Shown in pieces: positions 52,681 to 60,732 of a stretch of DNA of 64,000 nucleotides (the stretch's first letter is position 1; each line of letters opens with the position of its first letter). The DNA comes from CAYLLN01 sp033762315 (GTDB taxonomy: Bacteria; Planctomycetota; Planctomycetia; Pirellulales; Pirellulaceae): assembly GCA_033762315.1 (NCBI GenBank), contig JANRLS010000207.1:7285-71284 (forward strand), written 5' to 3'. The notes beneath the pieces were generated by a model. The model was not told where the DNA came from and did not search any database. It worked only from the letters and a program-made list of their open reading frames with translations. The position numbers and the translations under genes were made by a program.

Positions 52681-53232
52681 TCATTCCAGCGGATATTGCG
52701 GCAGTTTGGTCAGGAATTGCTCATCCGCGCCGGAGAGCCACAGATAATCACCGTTGGAGCGTTCTACCTTCAGCGGTTCGTCAGCGAGGGCCATTCCAAC
52801 CGACCAAGTGAGCAAGCCAACCACCAAAAGTGCCACTCCACCCGCCGCGAGCGCAAGCATCCGCCAGGCGTCGTTAAGAATCCAACTTCCCGTCACGATG
52901 AGCGCGAGCACGCCCAGCACGGTAAGCAGCATTCCCAGCCGTGCTCGCGAGCGGGCGCGGGAAAATCGATCGAGTAAGTCGCGGCGCAGGGGAATCATCA
53001 TCACCGCCTGGCGCGAGAGCACATCGCCGGGAGATTTCCAGGTCACGTGCCACTCGCGAGCGCCGGCTGCCGGAGCGGCCGAAACAACACAAATTTGCGG
53101 CAGTTCCGCGCGGACATGAGTCACCAGCAATGGCCCGGACCGCCACGCCCGGATGCCTAGCTGCAGCAGCGGGTCCGCCACCCGCGGCGCGGCATAGGGG
53201 TTGATTTCGGCGTCGGAGTCGCGATTGCTCAC
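52681..53232 (-). CDS. Membrane protein of unknown function (paralogue A)
   Basis: A 183-residue protein with a GTG start. It begins with a polar segment containing NPYAAP and has two membrane helices (LGMLLTVLGVLALIVTGSWI and MLALAAGGVALLVVGLLTWS). The C-terminus reads DYLWLSGADEQFLTKLPQYP. The next gene upstream on the same strand shares the NPYAAP start, the two-helix core and the closing pattern YxWLxGxxxxFLxxLxxxP, so the two are paralogues. Function unknown. Confidence 0.7.
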   Translation of the reverse strand: MSNRDSDAEINPYAAPRVADPLLQLGIRAWRSGPLLVTHVRAELPQICVVSAAPAAGAREWHVTWKSPGDVLSRQAVMMIPLRRDLLDRFSRARSRARLGMLLTVLGVLALIVTGSWILNDAWRMLALAAGGVALLVVGLLTWSVGMALADEPLKVERSNGDYLWLSGADEQFLTKLPQYPLE

Positions 53233-53263
53233 GGGTCGAGGCGCGGAAACTCGCGCGTGGATT

Positions 53264-53905
53264 TCAAATATGCGTATAAGGCCAAACTTCCAACCGGTTG
53301 AGAAACTCCGGATGAACTCCCTTGAGCCAGATGTATTCGTCGGTCATCCGCTTGGGACTGACCATCGAGACGAGCGCTTGCCCGGCGATCAGCGCGGCCA
53401 GAGCGCCGATAATGCCGGGAATGACGAGCAGGCCATACTCGCCTTGGTCGGTGTTGACGGCGAGAGCGATGCCGAGGGGGATCAGGGCCAGAGAGCCGAG
53501 GCCGGAGAGCCAGGCAATGAGCATTCGCGTGCGGCGGCGGGCAAACCATTCGTCGGTCAGGGCGATATAGATGGTCGCCCGCTTGGTCAGCACGATCGCC
53601 AGCACGACGTAAATCAAGACGCCAATCAGAATGGTCAGCGCGATGAGCGGGTGATGCCATTGCAGGTTCCGCTTCAGCCGCCGCGTCGCGGGCTGATTGC
53701 TCTTCAGGCAGATGTCAGGCAGCGGGGCGTTCTTGTGCATGACCAGAATGTTTCCCTGCCGCCACAGCCCCGCGAAGGGGGCGAGCGCCGCCGGCTGGGT
53801 CGGCGACTGATAGCCGCCGGCTTGAGGCGCGGCATAGGGATTCGTGACCGCGCCGCGATCGCCAAACGGATTGACGCCGGGCGCTTGTTGAGGATAGCCA
53901 GACAT
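53264..53905 (-). CDS. Membrane protein of unknown function (paralogue B)
   Basis: A 213-residue protein starting MSGYPQQAPGVNPFGD. The frame upstream to 54079 overlaps the next gene's promoter and is rejected. It has a Gly/Pro/Gln-rich N-terminus with NPYAAP, two pairs of membrane helices (ALTILIGVLIYVVLAIVLTK; ALIPLGIALAVNT plus LLVIPGIIGALAALIAGQAL) and the C-terminus EYIWLKGVHPEFLNRLEVWP. The end motif matches paralogue A, 32 bases downstream, so the pair is probably an operon formed by duplication. Confidence 0.7.
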   Translation of the reverse strand: MSGYPQQAPGVNPFGDRGAVTNPYAAPQAGGYQSPTQPAALAPFAGLWRQGNILVMHKNAPLPDICLKSNQPATRRLKRNLQWHHPLIALTILIGVLIYVVLAIVLTKRATIYIALTDEWFARRRTRMLIAWLSGLGSLALIPLGIALAVNTDQGEYGLLVIPGIIGALAALIAGQALVSMVSPKRMTDEYIWLKGVHPEFLNRLEVWPYTHI

Positions 53906-54057
53906 GCTGCGGATCTCCGGAGAGTGGATTGCTGCGCGGGGCCAACGGAACCGCCCGAATATACCCCCCGTCCAAAGCGAACCGCAACATTCGGGACCGG
54001 GTACAATGAAACGATTCATTCCAATCCCGCTTCCTGATTTTTCGTGACGTTCAAGCC

Positions 54058-55362
54058 ATGCAATCTCGAGATTTTTCACCAGGCTTGGCCGGCCTCGTTG
54101 GCGGCCTCGTTCTGATCCTGGCTGGCTGCGATTCCTACCTCCATGACTTCGGAATCAAGGCTCAGCCAACCCCCACCGCGCTACCGGTCGCGACCACCGT
54201 GGCCGCTCCGGCCGCTGCTCAGGCGGTTGCGGTGGCTGCCGTCGTTGCCGATCCCCCCAAGCCCCTGACCGACGAAGAACTGGCTGCCGGCTGGATCGCC
54301 CTCTTCGACGGCCACTCCCTCTTCGGCTGGAAGGCCCACAGCAAAGCCGACTGGCAGGTGAAGGACGGGGCGATCATGGTCACGTCGGGCGAGAAGGGAC
54401 TGCTTTGCACCAGCGTGCAGTTCGACAACTACGTTCTCAAGTGCGATTTCCGAGCCGCGAAAGACACCAACAGCGGCCTGTTTTTGCGAACCGCCCCGGT
54501 CGTCGGCATGGACGACGTGAAAACCCGCTGCTACGAACTGAACATTGCCCCGCCGGAAAACCCCTTCCCCACCGGCAGCTTTGTCGGCCGCCTCAAAGCC
54601 AAGGCGGTGCCCGAGCGGGCCGGCGAGTGGCAATCGTTCGAGGCGACCATCGACGGCGGCAAGTGCATCGTCAAGCTTAACGGCGAAGAAGTGCTCGCCT
54701 ACACCGATCCGGCCCCCGTCGGTCGCGGCCACATCGGCCTGCAACTGAACAGCGGCCAGTGCGAATTCAAGAACATCAAGCTGAAGCCGCTGGGGCTGGA
54801 ATCGCTCTTCAACGGCAAAGACCTGACCGGGTGGTCCAACCATCCCGATAGCAAAAGCACGTTCACCGTCACCGACCAGGGCGAGCTGCACGTCACCAGC
54901 ACCGGCCGCGGGGCGCTGCAATCCGAGCGGCAGTTTGGCGACTTTATCGGCCGGTTCGAGTGCATCAGCCACGCCCCCAGCCTCAATAGCGGCCTCTTCT
55001 TCCGCTGCATCCCTGGCGAGCTAACCAACGGCTACGAGTGCCAGGTTCACAACGGCTTCAAAAACGGCGACCGCACGCAGCCCGTCGATTTCGGCACCGG
55101 CGGCATCTATCGCCGCATCCCCGCCCGCCTTGTCGTCCCCAACGACAAAGAATGGTTCACCACCACGCTCGTTGCCGACGGTCCCCAAATCGCCGTCTGG
55201 GTCAACGGCTACCAGGTGACCGACTGGACCGACGACCGCGCGCCCCACGACAACCCCCGCAATGGCCTCCGCACCGCCCCCGGCACGCTGCAAATCCAAG
55301 GGCACGATCCGACGACCGATTTGTCGTTCCGAAATATCGCGGCGAAGGAGTTGGAAAATTGA
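54058..55362 (+). CDS. Lipoprotein with two DUF1080 (3-keto-disaccharide hydrolase-like) domains
   Basis: A 434-residue protein with lipobox LILAGC (Cys near residue 23). Two tandem DUF1080 units follow. The first begins WIALFDGHSLFGWKAH and includes NSGLFLRTAP; the second begins ESLFNGKDLTGWSNHP and includes NSGLFFRCIP and YECQVHNGF. DUF1080 is a concanavalin-like fold, some members of which cleave 3-keto-disaccharides. The outer-membrane anchoring suggests carbohydrate work at the cell surface. TACAAT (54002-54007) 50 bases upstream may be its -10 box. Confidence 0.88.
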   Translation: MQSRDFSPGLAGLVGGLVLILAGCDSYLHDFGIKAQPTPTALPVATTVAAPAAAQAVAVAAVVADPPKPLTDEELAAGWIALFDGHSLFGWKAHSKADWQVKDGAIMVTSGEKGLLCTSVQFDNYVLKCDFRAAKDTNSGLFLRTAPVVGMDDVKTRCYELNIAPPENPFPTGSFVGRLKAKAVPERAGEWQSFEATIDGGKCIVKLNGEEVLAYTDPAPVGRGHIGLQLNSGQCEFKNIKLKPLGLESLFNGKDLTGWSNHPDSKSTFTVTDQGELHVTSTGRGALQSERQFGDFIGRFECISHAPSLNSGLFFRCIPGELTNGYECQVHNGFKNGDRTQPVDFGTGGIYRRIPARLVVPNDKEWFTTTLVADGPQIAVWVNGYQVTDWTDDRAPHDNPRNGLRTAPGTLQIQGHDPTTDLSFRNIAAKELEN

Positions 55363-55714
55363 CCCAGGCCTTTTGAAACCATCCGCTCGAACGGAAAAAC
55401 GCTTCAGATACGGCCTTTTCCATAGCCGCTTATGACCTCATGCCAAATGGCGCTATGACAAGGCTTTGCCCAAGCGACTGTTGGCATGTGTTATTCCGGC
55501 ATCGCGTTCGGCGGGTGAAAAATGTCAACCGCGTGCCACGGACGATCAAGCAAATGTATTGCGCGGTCCTGCAGCCTTCCATCTGACGGATTGGCTTTCA
55601 TCGAAGTTGTTGCCATTTCTCCCCGGATTAAGTATTCTGCTCGCTGCATTCTCAAGGCGGAAAATCATTTTTCGCGAGCTGCTTCAAGGTATTCAGATCA
55701 GTGTAGGTACACGA
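55363..55714. other. 352-bp intergenic region upstream of the two-gene cassette
   Basis: No supported gene. The stretch is less GC-rich than the flanks. It contains the promoter at 55610-55638 and inverted patches such as GACGGATTGG that I could not build into a clear structure. An 83-codon upward extension of the next gene is present but lacks a family-like N-terminus and would lie upstream of that promoter. Confidence 0.5.
55610..55638 (+). promoter_or_regulatory. Candidate sigma-70 promoter for the cassette
   Basis: TTGCCA (55610-55615) and TATTCT (55633-55638) are exactly 17 bases apart, with 5/6 and 4/6 matches to consensus. The transcript would start near 55645, 70 bases before the first ATG. 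Confidence 0.45.
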
Positions 55715-56278
55715 ATGTCAAATAGCGCAAAATCTGTCTTCGACGCTGCGCAACTAATTGGCAAAGCACTAGACGGACTCTCGCCCGAGGATCAGCAGAA
55801 AGCTCTGAACGGGGCCATTGTCATGCTGGGCTTGGGGAAGTCGGACGTATCTGTGTCGCCCGGAACGGAAGGAGGTTCTGCGTCGGGTGGCCAAACTGAC
55901 ACGGGAAGCGGTGGTGGTGACGCATCGAGCGCCAAGCGGAAGTCATTGGTTGAATACTTGAACGAAAGGGCGCCGGCAACAAATGCACAAAGAATTGCTG
56001 TTTTCGCTGCGTATCGCGAAGAAGTCGAATCTTTTGACACCTTTGCCAAGGATGACCTGGAGAAGTGTTTCCCAAAGGCAAAGCTGGCCGCTCCGGCATA
56101 TTTCAACCGTGATTACAACAGCGCTGTCAGCGAGGGGTGGATTCACGACGATGGTGCAAACTCTTACCTGACCCAGACGGGGCAAAAGGCTGTCGCGGCT
56201 GGATTTGGAGGTAAGGGCAAGCCACGCGGAAAAGCAGTGGGTAAGGCAACGGGTAAGAAAGGGAAGGCTGAAGAATGA
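55715..56278 (+). CDS. Cassette gene 1: unknown protein with winged-helix-like region and basic tail
   Basis: A 187-residue protein starting MSNSAKSVFDAAQLIGKALD. A short helical N-terminal segment (LSPEDQQKALNGAIVMLGLG) is followed by a Gly/Ser-rich linker (about residues 45-75), then a helical domain (KRKSLVEYLNERAPATNAQR, YREEVESFDTFAKDDLEKCF) and a segment that reads like a winged helix (AVSEGWIHDDGANSYLTQTG). The tail is rich in Lys and Gly (GKGKPRGKAVGKATGKKGK), which suggests nucleic-acid binding. I recognise the layout but no named family. The stop overlaps the next start (ATGA), so the two proteins are made together. Base composition is lower in GC than in the neighbouring genes. Confidence 0.7.
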   Translation: MSNSAKSVFDAAQLIGKALDGLSPEDQQKALNGAIVMLGLGKSDVSVSPGTEGGSASGGQTDTGSGGGDASSAKRKSLVEYLNERAPATNAQRIAVFAAYREEVESFDTFAKDDLEKCFPKAKLAAPAYFNRDYNSAVSEGWIHDDGANSYLTQTGQKAVAAGFGGKGKPRGKAVGKATGKKGKAEE

Positions 56279-57039
56279 TTCCGGCAAGCAGCCTTCTGGC
56301 AGGGATTCCGTCGGGCCTCCGCGAGCCGCTAATCGAAGAGTACAAAGGAGTGGTGACAGCCTTTGCCGAAGGAAAGTGGAAGGCGTCGGGTATTGATGCT
56401 GGAAGGTTCTGCGAGGTTGCCTACACCATACTGGATGGTGCGTTGACCGGGCCGTTTGCGGCGGCTCCCTCGAAGCCAGCGAATTTTCCCCATTCTTGCG
56501 CGGCGCTTGAGGCTCGGCCTCCGATCGCCGTCGGCGATCGGTCGTTGCGGATACTATTGCCGCGAGTCTTGCCTCCCATATACGAGATTCGAAATAACCG
56601 CAACATCGGGCATGTCGGTGGTGATGTAGTCTCGAACAAGATGGACGCATCGTACGTCGTTGCCGCGTGCACCTTCGTTATGGCAGAGTTGATTCGCGTC
56701 TTTCATAAATGTTCAACTATCGAGGCTCAAGAGAGCGTAGACGCGCTGGTAGAGCGAAGGGTACCGCTTGTTTGGGACTATGGGGGTGGAAAACGAGTGT
56801 TATCCCCCAACATGAGCGCTGCCGACAAAGTGCTCGTCCTCCTCTATTCCGAAACAGACTGGGTAAGTGTGAACGATTTGTTTTTATGGACGAAGTACAG
56901 CAATAAGTCCGTTTTCGAATCGAATGTGCTGGAAAATCTCGATGACGGCGTTCAAATCGAGTTCGATCGAAAGGGGCGTCGCTGCAAGATCACGCCGCTC
57001 GGTATTCAAGAAGTGGAGACGCGCATCCTGAATGTATGA
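56275..57039 (+). CDS. Cassette gene 2: unknown protein with HEPN-like motif and C-terminal winged helix
   Basis: A 254-residue protein. The N-terminal 150 residues are helical, with YEIRNNRNIGHVGGDV followed by a hydrophobic helix (YVVAACTFVMAELIRVFH). The RN..H arrangement recalls the Rx4-6H catalytic motif of HEPN ribonucleases, but I cannot prove the fold. The C-terminal 75 residues (SAADKVLVLLYSETDWVSVN, DLFLWTKYSNKSVFESNVLE, RRCKITPLGIQEVETRI) read as a winged helix. The gene is coupled to cassette gene 1. Two terminal hairpins follow. Composition is lower in GC than in flanking genes, and the neighbours gatB and the DUF1080 gene are unrelated. Function unknown; an RNase-type defence or regulatory role is possible. 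Confidence 0.7.
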   Translation: MIPASSLLAGIPSGLREPLIEEYKGVVTAFAEGKWKASGIDAGRFCEVAYTILDGALTGPFAAAPSKPANFPHSCAALEARPPIAVGDRSLRILLPRVLPPIYEIRNNRNIGHVGGDVVSNKMDASYVVAACTFVMAELIRVFHKCSTIEAQESVDALVERRVPLVWDYGGGKRVLSPNMSAADKVLVLLYSETDWVSVNDLFLWTKYSNKSVFESNVLENLDDGVQIEFDRKGRRCKITPLGIQEVETRILNV

Positions 57040-57049
57040 AGTAGGCCTC

Positions 57050-57117
57050 GTGCCGAGCGACAGCTAGCTGGCTCGCACTCGGCACCGGTTCTATTCGTGC
57101 CCGTTGCACCTGAATAG
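57050..57117. terminator. Two hairpins between the cassette and gatB
   Basis: GTGCCGAG (57050-57057) pairs exactly with CTCGGCAC (57078-57085), with an inner GCGA/TCGC pairing. CTATTC-GTGC-CCGTT-GCAC-CT-GAATAG (57091-57117) forms a second stem. They follow the stop of cassette gene 2 and face the convergent gatB stop, so they could end transcription from both sides. Neither has a T-run. Confidence 0.5.
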
Positions 57118-57162
57118 CGGTGAGCCCGTCGCGAAATATGGTGAGCGCAGTCCACACTGCAA

Positions 57163-58641
57163 CTACATCTTCTCGATGATCTCCAAACAAATCCGCCGCA
57201 CGTCGTTGGGGTTGGCGTTGGGGTTTTTCTTCTTGGCCTGGCCGAGCAGGGCGCCGACGGCCTGCTGCTTGCCAGCTTTCACGTCGGCCACGATCTTGGG
57301 ATTGGCGGCCACGATCTCGCGGCAGATCGCTTCGAGTTCCGACGAATCGACCTTGCCGATTCCCAGGGCCTGCATCGACTCGGCTGCGGAGCGCTTGTTC
57401 GCGACCATGTCGTTGAAAACTTCCTTCGCGCGGGTCACTTCCAGCTCGCCCGCCACGACCAGCTTCACGAGGCCGCCGAGCACGGCCGCGGTCAGCGGGA
57501 ACTGGGCCAGCGTCCAGCCCTGGTCGTTCAGCACGCGCAGCACTTCCTGCGTCACCCAGTTGGCCGCCTTCTTGCCGTCGCCGGCGATTTTTGCGACCTC
57601 TTCGTAGTAATCGACGAGCGTCCGCCCCTGGGCCACGATCACGTCGCTATCGTAGGGCGTGATGCCATGACTCTTTTCCAGCCGCTGGCGAATCGCCGCG
57701 GGAAGCTCGGCCAGGCCCTGACGAACCTCTTCCACCTGGGCGGCCGGCGTGATGACCGGGCACAGATCGGGATCGGGAAAATATCGGTAGTCGCTCGATT
57801 CTTCTTTTTCGCGCTGGGCAAAGGTCGTTCCCTTGGCGTCGTCCCAGCCGCGCGTTTGCTTAAAGACGCCGGGATCGCCCAGCTTTTTGCCGGTGGCCTG
57901 CCAGATTTCGTACTGCCGCTTCGCTTCGTAAGCCAGAGCCCGCTCGATGAAGCGGAAGCTGTTCAGGTTCTTGATCTCGACGATCGGCGTGGCGATTTTG
58001 CCCTGCGGCGTCTGGATGTGCAGGTTGACGTTGGCATCGACCCGCAGGCTCCCTTCCTGCATGTTGCAGTCCGAGACGCCGAGGTAGGTGAGCATCAGCT
58101 TCAGCTCGGTCAGATACGCCCGCGTCTCTTCCTGGCTGCGGATGTCCGGAGCCGAGACAATCTCGAGCAGCGGCGTGCCGGTCCGGTTCAGGTCGATCCG
58201 CGTGTCGGCCTTGCCAGCCGCTTCGTCGTGCAAGCTCTTGCCGGCATCTTCCTCCAGGTGGGCCCGGATGATGCCGATCCGCTTGGCGGCGAACCGCCCC
58301 TTGGGATCGCTGATCGCCAGATGGCCGTTCTGCGACATCGGCAGGTCGAACTGGCTGATCTGGTACCCCTTCGGCAGGTCGGGGTAGTAGTACTGCTTGC
58401 GATCCCACTTCGTGAATTCGGGAATCGTGCAGTTCAGAGCGATCGCCGTCTTGAGCGACAGCCGGAACGCCTCACGGTTCATCACCGGCAAGCTCCCCGG
58501 CATCCCGATGCAGACCGGGCAGGTCTGCGTGTTCGGCGGTTCCCCGAACTTCGTCCCGCAGCCGCAAAAGAGCTTGGTTTCGGTGGCGAGCTGGACGTGG
58601 GTTTCCAGGCCGATAATGAGGTCGTAGGGTTGGTCGGACAT
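57163..58641 (-). CDS. gatB: Aspartyl/glutamyl-tRNA amidotransferase subunit B
   Basis: A 492-residue subunit that activates mischarged Glu-tRNA(Gln) or Asp-tRNA(Asn) and receives ammonia from GatA. It starts DLIIGLETHVQLATETKLFC and has GMPGSLPVMNREAF, the zinc-site cysteines near the start (CGCGTKFGEPPNTQTCPVC), YYYPDLPKGYQISQFD, and the C-terminal helical tail domain with LGQAKKKNPNANPND. Length is normal. It is the last gene of the rpmB-gatC-gatA-gatB run. Confidence 0.96.
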   Translation of the reverse strand: MSDQPYDLIIGLETHVQLATETKLFCGCGTKFGEPPNTQTCPVCIGMPGSLPVMNREAFRLSLKTAIALNCTIPEFTKWDRKQYYYPDLPKGYQISQFDLPMSQNGHLAISDPKGRFAAKRIGIIRAHLEEDAGKSLHDEAAGKADTRIDLNRTGTPLLEIVSAPDIRSQEETRAYLTELKLMLTYLGVSDCNMQEGSLRVDANVNLHIQTPQGKIATPIVEIKNLNSFRFIERALAYEAKRQYEIWQATGKKLGDPGVFKQTRGWDDAKGTTFAQREKEESSDYRYFPDPDLCPVITPAAQVEEVRQGLAELPAAIRQRLEKSHGITPYDSDVIVAQGRTLVDYYEEVAKIAGDGKKAANWVTQEVLRVLNDQGWTLAQFPLTAAVLGGLVKLVVAGELEVTRAKEVFNDMVANKRSAAESMQALGIGKVDSSELEAICREIVAANPKIVADVKAGKQQAVGALLGQAKKKNPNANPNDVRRICLEIIEKM

Positions 58642-58658
58642 AATTGCGATCTCTTCTA

Positions 58659-58680
58659 GGCAGGCGGGACGCCTACCCTA
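58659..58680. repeat. Diverged copy of the GGCAGGCG hairpin between gatA and gatB
   Basis: On the minus strand this reads GGTAGGCGTCCCGCCTGCC, one base away from the 5680-5698 element. It sits in the 36-bp gap between gatA and gatB. Confidence 0.6.
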
Positions 58681-60219
58681 CGAAAGTGCCGGTCGCTTCG
58701 TGTGCCAATCGGTCGCCCGCTGAAACATGGCGGCTGCACGGAGCAGGCGTTCTTCATCGAAGGGGCGGCATTGCATTTGGAGGCCGATGGGGAGGTTAGC
58801 TTTGGTCAGGCCGCAGGGGATGCTGATGCCGCCGATGCCGGCGAGGTTGGTGGTGACGGTGTAAAGGTCTTCGAGGTACATCGAGAGGGGGTCGTCGGTC
58901 TTTTCCCCCAGCTTGAACGCGGGGGAAGGTGTCGTCGGCCCGACGATGAAATCGACTTCCTCGAACGCCTTGTCGTAGTCGCCACGGATCAGGCGGCGGA
59001 CCTTGAGGGCTTTCAGGTAATAGGCGTCGTAATAGCCGGCACTGAGCGTGTAAGTGCCGAGCATGATCCGCCGTTTCACTTCGGGGCCAAAGCCTTCGGC
59101 CCGTGTCTGGCGATAGAGGCGGATCAGGGGCGTGTCGAGATCGGCCAGCTTTTTGGCGTTCGTTTCGGCTTCGTATCGCTTCTGCTCGACGGCGAGCGCT
59201 TCGAGCATCGCTTTCTCGTCGGTCCGGTAGCCGTAATGCACGCCGTCGTAGCGGGCCAGGTTACTCGATGCTTCGCTGGGGGCGATGATGTAGTAGGTGG
59301 CGATGCCGTACTTGCTGTAGGGGAGCGAAATGTCCTTGACCGTCGCGCCAAGCGACTGATACACCTTCACCACCTCGCGAACCGCCGCGTCGATTTCGCC
59401 GTTCAGTCCGGGGCCAAAATGCTCGCGGACGAGACCCAGCTTCAAGCCGGCCAGGGGCTGGTTCACCGTTTTTGTGTATTCGGGTGTGGCGAGGTTGGCG
59501 CTGGTGGAATCGCGCGGGTCGTGGCCGGCGAGAACTTCTAACAGCAGGGCGCAGTCTTCTGCCGAGCAGCCCATCGGCCCGATCTGATCGAGCGAACTGG
59601 CGAACGCCACCAGGCCATACCGGCTGACGCGGCCGTAGGTGGGCTTGAGGCCGGTCACGCCGCAAAACGCGGCCGGCTGGCGGATCGAGCCGCCGGTGTC
59701 GGTGCCGATCGAAAGCGGGGCCATGCCGGCCGCCAGGCAAGCCGCCGCTCCGCCGCTGCTGCCGCCGGGAACGCGGGTCGTGTCCCAGGGGTTGGTCGTC
59801 TTGAAATAGGCGCTGTTCTCGGTCGAGCCACCCATCGCGAACTCGTCCATGTTCGTCTTGCCGATCAGCACCGCATCGGCTGCATGCAGCTTTTCGACCA
59901 CCGTCGCGTCGTACGGCGGGACGAACTTCTCCAGCATTTTGCTGCCGCAGGTGGTGCGCACCCCCTTGGTGCAGATCACATCCTTGATCGCCACCGGCAG
60001 ACCGGCCAGTTTGCCTACCGGCTGGCCCGCCGCGCGGCGAGCATCGATTTCCTTCGCCCGTGCCAGTGCCGCGTCGATATCGACATGCAGGAAGGCCCTG
60101 ATCTCGCCATCGAGCTTGCAGATCTGCTCCGCATAGGCGTTGACGAGCTCAACCGACGAGACCTTGCGGGCGGTCAGGTCGTTGAGGAGTTCGGCGGCGG
60201 AGCGATGCAGCAGGGACAT
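58678..60219 (-). CDS. gatA: Aspartyl/glutamyl-tRNA amidotransferase subunit A
   Basis: A 513-residue amidase that releases ammonia from glutamine. The catalytic Ser-cisSer-Lys set is present: Lys in LPVAIKDVICTKG, and both serines in VPGGSSGGAAACLAAG and LSIGTDTGGSIRQPAAFCG. TNMDEFAMGGSTENSAY and CGVTGLKPTYGRVSRYGLVA are the family signatures. Length is normal. The gap to gatC holds an inverted GCAGAATAAT repeat. Confidence 0.96.
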   Translation of the reverse strand: MSLLHRSAAELLNDLTARKVSSVELVNAYAEQICKLDGEIRAFLHVDIDAALARAKEIDARRAAGQPVGKLAGLPVAIKDVICTKGVRTTCGSKMLEKFVPPYDATVVEKLHAADAVLIGKTNMDEFAMGGSTENSAYFKTTNPWDTTRVPGGSSGGAAACLAAGMAPLSIGTDTGGSIRQPAAFCGVTGLKPTYGRVSRYGLVAFASSLDQIGPMGCSAEDCALLLEVLAGHDPRDSTSANLATPEYTKTVNQPLAGLKLGLVREHFGPGLNGEIDAAVREVVKVYQSLGATVKDISLPYSKYGIATYYIIAPSEASSNLARYDGVHYGYRTDEKAMLEALAVEQKRYEAETNAKKLADLDTPLIRLYRQTRAEGFGPEVKRRIMLGTYTLSAGYYDAYYLKALKVRRLIRGDYDKAFEEVDFIVGPTTPSPAFKLGEKTDDPLSMYLEDLYTVTTNLAGIGGISIPCGLTKANLPIGLQMQCRPFDEERLLRAAAMFQRATDWHTKRPALS

Positions 60220-60221
60220 AA

Positions 60222-60334
60222 ACAGAATAATCGAAGCAGAATAATGAATGCGAAAGTTGAGGATGAGTAACCGAGCAAGGCTCTACGAAGTCTCCCGCTC
60301 TGAGCTCCTATTATTCTGCTCCCATTGTTCTGCT
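60222..60334. repeat. Inverted pair of GCAGAATAAT repeats between gatC and gatA
   Basis: ACAGAATAAT and GCAGAATAATGA (60222-60247) are mirrored by ATTATTCTGCT and ATTGTTCTGCT (60310-60334). The arms could pair over about 25 bases with a loop of about 60 bases in the gat mRNA. The core matches the tandem repeat at 45100-45127. Confidence 0.65.
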
Positions 60335-60623
60335 ACTCCCCCAGCACGGCCGGCACGCGATAGCACTCGCTGTCGCGCTTGGGGGCGTTGGTCAGGGCGG
60401 CATCGCGGGGGAGGCTAGCGGCAAGGGCGTCGTCACGGAAGATGTTGTGCATCTCCAGCGCGTGAGCCATTGGCTGGACGCCGTCGGTGTTCACCTCGGC
60501 GAGTTGCTCGACATAGCCGACGACTCGGGTGAGCTGCGTCGTCATCGTGTCGAGGTCGGCCTCCGAAAGCAGGAGGCGGCCCAGGAGCGAGACCTTCTCT
60601 ACGTCGGCGCGAGTCAGGGACAT
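60333..60623 (-). CDS. gatC: Aspartyl/glutamyl-tRNA amidotransferase subunit C
   Basis: A 96-residue subunit that wraps around GatA. It starts MSLTRADVEKVSLLGRLLLS and has VGYVEQLAEVNTDGVQPMAH and LTNAPKRDSECYRVPAVLGE, the last being the diagnostic GatC end. The ATG at 60623 is used; a frame start six codons upstream is less likely. Length is normal. It lies first in the gat cluster, downstream of rpmB on the same strand. Confidence 0.94.
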   Translation of the reverse strand: MSLTRADVEKVSLLGRLLLSEADLDTMTTQLTRVVGYVEQLAEVNTDGVQPMAHALEMHNIFRDDALAASLPRDAALTNAPKRDSECYRVPAVLGE

Positions 60624-60686
60624 GGCGGAACCTCGTAGCAAGGACCGATTCGCGCGAGGAGAGGTTCGCCAGGCAGGTGAGCCAGA

Positions 60687-60719
60687 CCCTCACCCCGGCC
60701 CTCTCCCAGTGAGAGAGGG
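60687..60719. repeat. CCCTCACCCC/GAGAGGG-type repeat between rpmB and gatC
   Basis: CCCTCACCCCGGCCCTCTC is followed by CCAGTGA and GAGAGGG; the stem CCCTCTC/GAGAGGG (60699-60719) is perfect. Similar CCCTCACCCC-CCCTCTCCC hairpins are widespread interspersed repeats in GC-rich bacteria. Confidence 0.6.
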
Positions 60720-60732
60720 ACCCAAAACTACT

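Noticed and set aside
55466..55714. 83-residue N-terminal extension of cassette gene 1
   Set aside because: It would lie upstream of the candidate promoter and has an unstructured mixed composition; the ATG at 55715 opens a plausible helical N-terminus.
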